This document shows, one piece after another, positions 1 through 8,838 of a stretch of DNA of 64,000 bases. The DNA comes from Agarophyton chilense (Eukaryota > Rhodophyta > Florideophyceae > Gracilariales > Gracilariaceae): contig JARGXX010000117.1 in NCBI GenBank assembly GCA_030374765.1, positions 1,240,001 through 1,304,000 of the forward strand, read 5' to 3'. The position numbers and the translations under genes were made by a program. The notes beneath the pieces were generated by a model. That model did not search any database and was not told the DNA's origin. It was given only the letters and a program-made list of their open reading frames with translations. Positions within the stretch are counted from its first letter, which is position 1. Every line of letters starts with the position of its first letter.

Positions 1-330
1 CGCAAAGCGGTGGTATCGCATTACCGCAGAGCGCGGGAGGTGCTCGATGGGCTCCGGAGTGTCACACTCCGGCCCGTATCCGTACCAGCGGGTCCGGTAC
101 TGGAGCACCCCGTGCCCATCGTAGCTATGTCCGACGATTCGGTCGAAGACGTACTCCTGCACGTAAACTTGCCGGCCTTGCCGGGTGGTGGTGACCCAAG
201 CCTCAGCGCCGCGTGGTGCTGGGCTCGTCGTCGCCTGTTCCGGGTCACCCGGTCTGTCATTCCGCTCTGCGGTTGTTGCCGGGTTGCCGGGGCTGCCGTA
301 CCGCTTCGCGGAAGTTGCCGGCGCGGCCGG
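1..330 (-). pseudogene. E1 chromodomain (C-terminus of pol)
   Basis: On the minus strand one frame reads a chromodomain. It begins GRQVYVQEYVFDRIVGHSY near position 190 and continues through RWYGYGPE and EPIEHLPRSAV to the window edge. The same pattern occurs at the pol C-terminus of E3 (ends GREVYRQQFVIGRILEHSY, WYGYSPE) and E4 (EYVMDRTCENGEHED, RWYGFPPESDKWEP). Chromodomains at this position are known to steer chromovirus integration to chromatin marks. The frame is open upstream to about 330. The 330-1060 stretch is GC-rich linker sequence that I cannot place in one continuous frame with the RT ORF, so frameshifts are likely. Confidence 0.7.
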
Positions 331-1056
331 GTAGTTTTTCCGCTGGGCGGTAGGGGCTTCCCTGAAGTCCGCCCTTACCGCGAGTTTGCGGGGGTCCTTC
401 CGTCTTGGTGACGGTTCGCCGGAGGCCTCCGCTTGTAATGCGGCATGCGGCGTTCCCATTGGTGGGCAGTTTCCGCTGTGCGGTGCGCCGTGGGCGGTGA
501 GTGGTTCACCGTCCCGGCGATCCGCCTCCGCGGGGTGACTGTCAGCCAATGACCGGGATGCCGGGTGCCCATTGGTCCGATCTCCCGCCCGGGTCACGTG
601 ACCTTGAGGACGGGTGGTCGGGCCGTCGCGGACGGTTGGCTCCGATTGTTCGGCAAGGGAGGCGGTTTTCGACTTGTCGTTGCGCCCCTTTTCCCCCATG
701 GGGTTCGTACCGTTCTCAACGGAGTGGCTCGCTAGACCTGCTTGCGCAGCGCCTACTGGAGTACCAGTATCGACCGAAACGCTCGGTGTGCGACCACGAA
801 TGTGCGGGGAGCCCTTAGTTACTTCCACGCGATGCGGAGCGTCCGTAGGGTCTCGCTTCCCGGCTTCGGGTCTTCGAGCGCTTCGGTTCCCCTTTCGGGG
901 TTGCGTGGCGGTCCGATTGACCGCCGCGTCCCGTGGGAGCGGAGTAACGTCCGGCGACGATGCCGGATGCCCGCTCGGGGGCCTTGCCCGGGGTGTCCGG
1001 TTAAACTTCTGTTGCGACGGCGATGCTTCCGCGATTGAGCGGGTCCCCTCTCCCTC

Positions 1057-2931
1057 CTAAGACGGAGCGACGGGTGATGGTGGGCTAACCGCATGGCGGA
1101 TATAAATACCGCTGCGCGGCGCCCGTAAGGGTAGCTGGCCGCGAGGGCCATGTGTTTCCGGCATTGCCGGTGGTTCCGATAAAGTCGGTGTATCGGAGAG
1201 ACCCCGTGAGGGGTGCGGTACCACGGCGGGGCTTCTTAGCCATGGTGCCACGGGTACGGGTGTTTCATTCTCGCGCGCTGCGAGTAGCTCATCCATTTCC
1301 ATGGTGTCTTTCCCGGTTTCGGGCCAATCTGACTCCGTCGGTGTTTCCCTTTCCAAGGTAAAGCACGGGATCTCGTCGACCTCTGGGTCGGCAAGTGCTT
1401 CATCTGTCGTAGGTAATCGAGAGAGGGCGTCTGCTTGGGTGTTCTGGACACCCTTTTTGTAGACGACCTCGAAGTCGAATTCCGCTAAGCGGAGGCGCCA
1501 CCGCATTAAGCGGCCAGAAGGATCTGCGATGTTCAGCAGCCACCTCAACGAGGCATGGTCCGTGTATACGGTGAAATGAACGCCCATGAGGTATGGGCGC
1601 AGAGTGGATAGCGCCCAGACCACTGCGAGACACTCCTTCTCGGAGACCGAGTAGTTGCGCTCGTGGACGTTCAGCGTGCGGGACCAATAGCCAATTGGTT
1701 TGCGTTCCCCCTCGGGGGTGGTTTGGAACAGTGCGCAGCCCACCTGGTGGTCGCTGGCGTCGGTGTCGATGGAGTAGGGAAGCCCAGGTTTGGGCAAGGA
1801 TAGGATGGGAGCTGTCGTAACTGCCTTAATCGAGCAGCGAAAAGATTCCGACTGATCGGTGGTAAATGGCGCGAGCTTCGGTGGCTGGCCCTTTCGCAGT
1901 AGCGCGTTTAGCGGAGCGGCGATATCCGAGAAACTCGGTATAAACCGTCGATAGACGTTGACCAGACCTAAAAAGGATCGTAGCTCCGTTTGAGTACGGG
2001 GCTCCTTCGCCTCGGCGAGGGACTTGATACGAACTTGTTCGATCATTAACCGTCCTGGACGGATGACGTGCCCGAGATACTTCACCGTGTCGGTGAAGAA
2101 CTCGCACTTCCTCAACTTGAGGGTTATTCCTGCGTCTCGCAGTACGGTCATCACGTCCCGCACGTGGGTCAGGTGATCGTCCAGGTTTCTGGAAAAGACA
2201 ATGATGTTGTCCAAGTAGACAAGGCACGTGCGCCACTTGAAACGCGACATCAGTATGTCTATTGCCCTTTGAAAGGTGGCCGGTGCATTTGCTAAACCAA
2301 ACGGCATCCGCTTGAAGCGGTAGGAACCCGAGTGGCAAAGAAACGCGGTTTTGTCTCGGTCCTCTTCCCGGACTGGGACTTGCCAGTAGCCCCAGTTAGC
2401 ATCCAGAGCCGTAAACACGGTAGCGTCCCCGAGCGAGTCTATACCCTCGTCCATGCGCGGGATCGGGTAGGTGTCCCTCACGGTGACGGCATTGAGGCGG
2501 TGGTAGTCAACGCAAAACCGCCACGTGCCGTCAGCCTTGAGGGCCAGCACCACTGGTGAAGCCCAAGGAGATTGGGCGGGCTCGATGACTCCAGCACGGA
2601 GCATCTTGTCCACCTGAAATTCTTCCTCCTCCCGAGCTTTCGGTCCCGCCCTGTAAGGGGGTTGTGCAACCGGACGTGCGTCCGGTAGCAAGTCTATCCG
2701 ATGTTCGGTTGTATTGATCTCACCCAGTGAGCCGTCCCACATTGTGGTAAACTCGCGTAGCATTCCGCGTAAGCGGTCCCGGTGTGAGACCGGTACATGA
2801 CTCAGGTCCAGGTCCTCGAGGGCCTTGATCGGGTCTATCTTATCGTAGCTCGTAGGCTGTGCCCTGGTGTCAGGTGTGGGAACCGACGAGGTCGGAAATG
2901 CATCCGTCTTGACGGTTTTATCGAGCGCCAA
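1057..2931 (-). pseudogene. pol: E1 reverse transcriptase-RNase H, integrase deleted
   Basis: A 624-codon frame. RT runs from about residue 100 to 290 with the usual blocks ([35 protein letters not shown]). The catalytic box reads VYLDN instead of YLDD, so the second catalytic aspartate is Asn. RNase H follows (YSIDTDASDHQVG, YTDHASLRWLL, QADALSRLP) to about residue 500. After VPVAPW near residue 564 the protein jumps straight to VVPHPSRGLSD, which in E3 lies after the integrase. The HHCC and DDE integrase domains are therefore missing. The upstream end overlaps the protease ORF by 14 nt in another frame, although in E3 protease and RT are one frame, so a frameshift mutation is likely. Enzymatically dead as it stands. 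Confidence 0.85.
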
Positions 2932-4042
2932 CTGCTGTGCCTCCCCGGAGGTTTCTGCACCGGGCAGCCGTCACCTTTGTAGGGAGCATCGCGAGCGGGT
3001 GCGGCGTCACAGACCCAATGACTTGGTTCTTTGCCAGCGTCTGGGGAGCCTTTCCCAGATTGGCAACCAACACCCTGAAAGGGGAATTCGGCGTGACTTG
3101 CACGATTCCGTTCGCAACGGTTAACTGAAATTTCTCGTACAACGAGGGCAAGGGCTGAACAACCCGAAGACCGTGTTGACGGGAATTGACTGAAACCATA
3201 ACCTGGCTCTCCGGGGGTATGGTTACTGACGAGGCAACGCGTAGCTTCGTAGAATCCCGGTTCGCCGGTGTGGGTTCCTGCGCAGCAGGTAGAGGAACGT
3301 GTTTCCTCGATGCCCGCTTCAGCGGTTGACGAACAATGGGGACGGTCGATCCGTCCTCAAGTTCCACCTGCTTAAGGTGTGGGCGGATGGCGTCGACAAA
3401 CCTGTCGCAGTAGTCACATCCCAGTATAACTGGCGCGGCCAGCGAGCGGGACACAATAAAAGTTAGTTGAACCACCATCCGCCCTAGCCTGACGACCAGG
3501 TCGATCACACCAGCCGTTTTCAACGGGTTGTTATTGGCGTCCGACACGTCGGGTACCGTTTCAGAACGGATGAGTGACCGCAATGGCGGGGGTAAAACCG
3601 ATTCCACAATAAAGTTCGGCCCAGCACCTGTATCCAGGACAGTGAGGTGTCTCACCATAAACTGCGTGTGCAGACCAAGGTCAGCGTAAACCTTGTAGTT
3701 ACGCTTGGCCATTACCAAGACTCTATCCGGGATCCGGTTATTTCTAATCCGTATCCACGGTCGACGCAAAACACCGAGGTGTTTAGAGTCCGCGTCTGCG
3801 GTGTCCTTCCTTGTCAGGATTTTCACCGGGGAGCGAGGCATCGGCGCCTCGGGCGTCGTCAGCCTCAACTCTGAGGACGCCTCTCCCGAAGGGGAGACTC
3901 CCTCTATTCTTTTCCCTGTACAGGGTCCTGGTCGGGCGAAGGCCCGACTTCCTCGGCAACGAGTGCATGATTCCGTTGCACGGTAGCTACCGCAGGAGCG
4001 GGTTGAGATCCACCAGCGTGGTTTGGCGCTGGTGCGGCGCAT
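2918..4042 (-). CDS. E1 retroviral-type aspartic protease region of pol
   Basis: The frame contains LTVLDTGAGPNFI, the DTGAG active site of a retropepsin, about halfway along. Before it is RVLVMAKRNYKVYADLGL and after it are the flap and the ILGCDYCDRFVDAI block shared with the E3 and E4 proteases. The first 45 or so codons overlap the end of gag in the -1 frame, with a slippery heptamer at 3910-3916, so the protein would be made as a gag-pol fusion rather than from its own start codon. It ends at LPTKVTAA followed by a short out-of-frame tail. A processing enzyme of the element, not a host protease. Confidence 0.8.
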   Translation of the reverse strand: MRRTSAKPRWWISTRSCGSYRATESCTRCRGSRAFARPGPCTGKRIEGVSPSGEASSELRLTTPEAPMPRSPVKILTRKDTADADSKHLGVLRRPWIRIRNNRIPDRVLVMAKRNYKVYADLGLHTQFMVRHLTVLDTGAGPNFIVESVLPPPLRSLIRSETVPDVSDANNNPLKTAGVIDLVVRLGRMVVQLTFIVSRSLAAPVILGCDYCDRFVDAIRPHLKQVELEDGSTVPIVRQPLKRASRKHVPLPAAQEPTPANRDSTKLRVASSVTIPPESQVMVSVNSRQHGLRVVQPLPSLYEKFQLTVANGIVQVTPNSPFRVLVANLGKAPQTLAKNQVIGSVTPHPLAMLPTKVTAARCRNLRGGTAVGAR

Positions 4043-5994
4043 GCCGGCTGAGCCGGTTTGTACCGAGAATTCGGAGTGTGAGCCAATGCGTTGGGGAAGT
4101 CCGTCTTCGCGCGGAGATATGACGTGAGTGGCACGGAGCCCTTCTCCTGCGGGGAGAGGGCTTCGTAATTATCCACCACTCGCACCATATCGCGTAGCGA
4201 TAAAAGGCATTGCGGGGAGGTGTGCCCGCGCTCGTAGCACAAGTGGCACACCAACGTCACTTCCGCGTTTCGCGGTACGGCATTCCGAGCATCGGTGTAT
4301 CTTCCGGGTTCCCGGTTTCCAACCCACCCAGGGCGCTGACTTCGTGTCATTCCGTTCGAGTACGCCATACGGGGGGCTGGAGTGCGGCGGTCATTAAGAT
4401 AAAAGACCTTCCCGTTCTCCGTGTCCCTTGCGGTTGAGTCAACCGAGTCATCCGTCGTAGACGGTAATTCCGTTGTCGGAATAGATAAACTATCGTGATG
4501 GATGACATTCATATGGTCATAACCCTGTTTGGGGATGCCATCCGTCGCAAATGACGGTGAAGAACAGTCCGACTCAAGCAGCAATGCCTTAGCGGCCTTC
4601 GACCGGGTTCCCGGACTGCGTGCACGTAGTGCATCTCCCTCTGCGCGGGCAAACTGTACGAGTTCAAGGTAGGTCACCTTCGGCTCTTGTTCCCTGTAAC
4701 GGGCGACAAGAGTCTTGATGGCTGGATCCAAGCCATCAATGAACATCGTACAGCGTTCCCCAGCGGGGTATACATTACCACAACGGTGGAAAGCCTTATT
4801 CAGCCGTACCGAGTAATCAGTCTCGAGCTCGCCGGAGCGTTGTCGAGTGTCTCGCAAAGCGAGTATCGCCGCTTGTATCGCGGAGTTGGTTGCGTAGTAA
4901 CGCAGGAGGTACTGCACGGCCTCGGGCCAGCAGGTCACACCTCCTCCGAAGGTTCGCGACGAGCCCCGAACCGACAAAAACTGATCTTCAGCGACACCCC
5001 GTAGAAAGTAGGGTAGCGCCAAGTAGGCTTGTCCTTCGTTCATTCCGAGTATATCGGCTTCCGCTACAAAGCGGTGTAGGAAATCCAAGACCAGAATTGG
5101 ATCATCCCCAGTAAACAACTGGTTACGAAGTGAAAGCTGCATCCGCTTGATGCAGTCTTTCACTTTACCCGTGTCACGCGGTGTCCGACCTAAAGAGGAA
5201 TATTCTAGCCGGTAATACCGGTAGGACAGGAGTGTCCTGTACAGAGGGTTGGTGGGCTTCAAGGGTTTGAGGCCCGGAGGTCGCCGACCCTTGGGGCGCG
5301 ACCGGATGGCCCCGTAGGTGGCAGAGGACCGCTTTGAGCGGAAAGAGCGCCCATAACGGTCCTGTGGGTCATCGCTCACCGACGAATCGGAACTCTCCGA
5401 GTCACTCGGTTTACCGTCCGACTCAGATGATGAGTCGGACGGGTGTCCGTGCTTACGGTTAGAATCCCGGTTCTTCCGGCTCTTCCGGTTCCGCGACTGG
5501 GTCTCTCTATGAGAGACAACCGGTCTAGCCGCGTTCGCGGGCGAGGTTAACGTCTTCTCGACCGACTCAAGTCGGCTTCGGAGACGCTTGAAGCGATTCT
5601 ACATACCTTCTGCGAAGGAAGACGGAGCGCCAGAACACTCGAGTAGTGTATTGACGTCCGACCGCAATACGCGGATATCCTCGGCTAACTCACTTGTAGG
5701 GGGGTTAGCGAGGCTTCCTCGTAAAGAGGTGAATTCCCTCGAGAGGGTATTGTGAGCAGCCCGCAGGGAGCGGAGCTGCTCTTCCAAGCATACAACCCGC
5801 GCTTGGTCGACCAACCGCGGAGGCGGAGAAACCACCGTTGCGACGGTCGTTAACCCGGAATCGGGCTGCGGGTCTTCAGTGCCGGTGACCGGTATCTCCC
5901 GGGAAGCCGGTGTTGGAGCCAGGGCCTGCGGAACACCAGTGCCCCTGGCATTACCGCTCTGGCAGGAACGGCTGCGTGTTGCAGGAGGCTCCAT
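3904..5994 (-). pseudogene. gag: E1 gag polyprotein, one in-frame stop
   Basis: The frame starts at an ATG at 5994 (MEPPATRSRSCQSG) and runs to a TAG at 3904, broken once by TAG at 5599-5601. The capsid region (VLDFLHRFVAEADILGMNE, SWPEAVQYLLRYYA-type block, GERCTMFIDGLDPAIKTLVARYRE) matches E3 and E4. A CCHC knuckle, CHLCYERGHTSPQC, lies near the C-terminus. The region between the coiled-coil-like N-terminus and the capsid is Ser/Asp/Glu rich. Apart from the single stop, 700 codons stay open, which suggests recent loss. The stop codon at 3904 directly follows a GGGAAAA heptamer. Confidence 0.85.
3910..3916 (-). promoter_or_regulatory. E1 gag-pol -1 frameshift heptamer GGGAAAA
   Basis: On the minus strand the gag frame reads GGA AAA GAA TAG. 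The preceding base makes G GGA AAA, a standard X XXY YYZ slippery site, one sense codon before the gag stop. The pol frame is exactly -1 relative to gag and is open across this point. E3 and E4 have GAAAAAC at the same place. That ribosomes slip here is inference from the arrangement. Confidence 0.65.
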
Positions 5995-6116
5995 GCTAGG
6001 CGGTTTCCTTGGCCTTGGCCACACCGTCTCGACGGAAGAATAGAAAGCAAACCGGTGAGACCGGAGAAAACCCGTTAAACGGAAAACAACCTCAGAGAGG
6101 ACACAAGCGGTCTTGA

Positions 6117-6135
6117 CTTCTAAGTCGGGAGACCA
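6117..6135 (-). other. E1 primer-binding site
   Basis: Three bases after the LTR end the minus strand reads TGGTCTCCCGACTTAGAAG. It begins with TGG, the complement of a tRNA CCA end. The identical 19-mer lies three bases after the 5' LTR of E3, and a variant (TCTCCCGACTTAGAA) follows the 5' LTR of E4. The implied primer tRNA has an acceptor 5' strand starting CTCCCGA; neither tRNA in this window matches. Confidence 0.6.
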
Positions 6136-6138
6136 ATT

Positions 6139-7030
6139 TGTAGGACAATGCCCCCAAGGGGGAAAACCCACGAAGACGTCCGGATCTTCCTCTCACGAGG
6201 TAACCGGCGCGGTAGAGCCCTCCCAGGGATCGGCGCGCAATGCCGGGTGTAAGCCGGAGCCGAACCGTCGCGACGGGCGCAGGGAGGCAGAAAGAAGCCG
6301 AGGGTTTCCGCTGAAGCGGTGCTTGCGTATCCTCTGAGGAGGCAAAACCCACGAGAGTGGCGAGCGCGACAGGTGTCAGTGCGAGCCGCAAGAGCGGGAA
6401 TTGCCCAATGAAGGGGAGGAAAAGGGAAGGAAAATGGGAACGGAGGCAAGAGGGCGAGGTTGACCACGAGTCGCAAGAGGGGACTCGGGAATAGCCCGCA
6501 CTGCCGGGTGTAGCAAACCGTATACACGGGCGGAACCACGAAAGTGGGAATAGATACCCAACACACGAAGGCTGCTTGAACGTCCAAGGGGGTTGGGAAG
6601 CCGTGCACCACGGGAAATCCCTCCGTAAGGAGTTGTATATCCGCGCAGGCGGTTCGACCCAGAGCCAAGATCTGGAAGACCAAGATCACCCTTGTTGGGG
6701 AGACTTTACTGGACCGGCGGCCGCGAGGCCGGCGGCCTAAGTACTGTAGTCACCGTAGAATATAATAAACAAAGTCTATCCTAAATAGCTAAATGTCCGT
6801 CTAACAAAGGGGCCAATCTGGCGGCCACGTGTCGCGCGGGCGCTGCGGCCACGTGTATGGAACCCGGTCCCGCCGGTGCATCACCGGCGTTCCGGCCATC
6901 TCCGTGAAACGGATCACTCCTACTCATAACGAGGTTGCACGCCGGAGGCTCCGGAAAAAACTTAAGTCCCCAAAAACCTCCCTAGAAGACGTTGCTCTTC
7001 AAAGAAGTTTCGTGTAGAAGCTGGGATTCT
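6139..7030 (-). repeat. E1 5' LTR (right edge approximate)
   Basis: Starts (plus reading) TGTAGGACAATG, corresponding to TGTAGGACAACG and TGTTGGACAACG at the LTR starts of E3. It shares scattered blocks with the E3 LTR (GAAGACGT/C GGATCTTCCTCTC, CAGAGCCAAGA, GGGGAG near 6680-6710). Two CACGTG boxes lie at 6826-6831 and 6850-6855. The U3 start cannot be fixed without the second LTR; 885-916 bp relatives suggest about 7030. Confidence 0.6.
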
Positions 7031-7244
7031 CACAGTCTTCAGAACTACGGCGATGGTTCTTCTAGCCACAATCATAACAGGAACCGGCATCTTCCGGCTA
7101 TCTCTGTTTCTGCTTGGTCTTTGCTTTGCTCGTCCCACCCTTTCCCTTCAGGTTGTGTAGAGGAGAAGCAAAGCCAGAAGAAGATCGAACGTCGTCGGTG
7201 TCGGTTCCAAGAATCTTCTGTTACGCGGCCATAGCTTGTTTTAC

Positions 7245-8243
7245 TCAATGTTCAGCACGTTTCTCAACACGTTGAGAGACCATGTTATCGATTTCAGACT
7301 TGTAATAAGTCTTACCTGTGCTCGTCGACGACGAAGTCAGGTTCCGAATGACCGTCACAGGTTCATAAAGGTTGAGTTTACAACGAGTAACCGTCGAGAA
7401 AATCTCAGTCTCCGCGCTGCCAAAGTCCTTCTTTTCAAAGACATAGCGCTCAAGTTTGGAGCTTTCCTCCAACAACACAGATACTCCGTTTGTGAGCGCA
7501 AGGGCTTTGTTACTAACGGTGGCCGCGTTATCGGAAGACGTAAAACGCGTTTTTTCCTGCTGAAGTAAGGCTTTCAGGACAGCGAACATCTTCAAAGTGT
7601 CGGAGAGAGATTCTTTTGTGATCGAAATCGTATTTTGAATCTTCAACGTTTTCTTTGCTTTTACAAAGGCAACCAGATGCAAATTTGCGTTCTTAAAAGT
7701 CTTTTCCCTGTGTATGGCATTGTTGAGGAGGGTGACTGCAAACAATTCTCCAACTTGAGATGAAACTGAAATACCGACGTTTGTTAAATGCTCTGCTGCA
7801 AGTCCACGAAAAATATATGCGAATGAGTTCAAGTTATCGGTCCAAAGGCGACGACAGAACGTAAAGTCATTGAAGGATGAGATAAGTCTTTTAACCACTT
7901 CGATCGGTTAGTCAAGGGCTTTAAGCTTGAAAGTTTTCAGAACAGCTTCGATTTGATTTCCCTGCTTATAATTGATCTGTTTTTTCTTCTGAGCTTCTTC
8001 GACGATTAAGTTTTTCTCAATAGGCAGACAACCTTTTACGTGTCGGGCAAGCGTAGCAAAGACTGTTTTGTACAGTCCGTTTGAGCCTTGACGGGAAGCA
8101 GTTTGGATAATATTCACCCATCGTGAAACGTCACGGCTATAGTCTTGCAAATCTCTTGCGGGATTGAATAGCGGAGAGTCGGTAGGAGCAAAACGTTTTG
8201 TATAGCCTTGGGCTTGGCTCACAGCTGTTGGACCGTGGGACAT
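7245..8243 (-). pseudogene. Retrotransposon gag-like ORF with one in-frame stop
   Basis: Two ORFs in the same frame (8243-7908 and 7898-7245) are separated by one TAA at 7908-7910, so this was a 332-codon frame. The protein opens MSHGPTAVSQAQGY, followed by a helical region with LQDYSRDVSRWVNIIQTAS and a long Ser/Lys-rich remainder. The early W-rich helical block resembles gag of copia-type elements, but the match is from pattern only and no zinc knuckle or protease follows. It lies just outside the E1 LTR and may be part of an older element that E1 entered. It could also be an unrelated host ORF that has been lost. Confidence 0.35.
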
Positions 8244-8838
8244 CGTCGCAGAGCGCAGGGCAAAAGGACAGGGCAGAATTCTCAGCGATCAGGGAACCGT
8301 TATCTTCGTGTGTTTCTGTCCCCCGTACTCGCCGCGAGCTGGCGAGCGCGTTCTGGAGTTTTATTGTAGGCTCAAAGAACACTGCCGCTGCGATCTTCGC
8401 TAGTAAGGTATGTAAGTTGGTGGCGTACGTCAGCCTTTCAACACATTTACTCGAAGCGGCACGCGTTTAACTCGTGCGTTTTACACGCCTTACATGACGA
8501 ACAGCTCTTGTCGAGTTCGTTGCACACAGATCATGACTAAATTCTCACTTTGCTGACAACAGACAGAATCCTGCGCAACTGTAAATAATGTCAAACTTTT
8601 AATGAAGTCCTGCTCACGAGTAAAAAATATCCTCTTTCGTACGCTCTCTATTGAGCAGATTGTGCTCGATATCAGCGATATTGAGAGGACCCTGCATGAT
8701 AATAACGGTCATATAAGAAAAAAAATTAAGCAGCGCATTTTAGTTATGTTTTATTCTAAAAAGTTATAGTTTCTTTAAAAGTGGCCCATGTTTTGGTACA
8801 TTGTGATACCAGTAGGATATTCTAAATGGCTCATTTCT
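8244..8838. other. Intergenic, no gene seen
   Basis: AT-rich, without an ORF that looks real. It lies downstream of the heparinase-like gene, so it holds that gene's 3' end. No tRNA or repeat was recognised. Confidence 0.5.

Larger units (their letters stand above)
1..7030 (-). mobile_element. E1: Ty3/gypsy chromovirus, minus strand, 3' end outside window
   Basis: Reading on the minus strand from high to low coordinates, this shows a 5' LTR, primer-binding site, gag with a CCHC knuckle, aspartic protease, reverse transcriptase, RNase H and a chromodomain. That order is typical of Ty3/gypsy chromoviruses. The 3' LTR, and any antisense ORF like those of E3 and E4, would lie left of base 1. The copy is defective: the integrase is deleted near 1240, the RT active site is altered, protease and RT are in different frames, and gag has an internal stop. 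The right end is approximate because only one LTR is visible; related LTRs are 885-916 bp, which puts the end near 7030. Confidence 0.85.

Noticed and set aside
10-411. Plus-strand ORF of 133 codons
   Set aside because: It lies opposite the E1 chromodomain and has GC-driven, repetitive composition (GCCRVAG-type); a shadow frame.
6120-6689. Minus-strand ORF of 189 codons, apparently hydrophobic
   Set aside because: It lies within the E1 LTR; its position is explained by LTR homology with E3.
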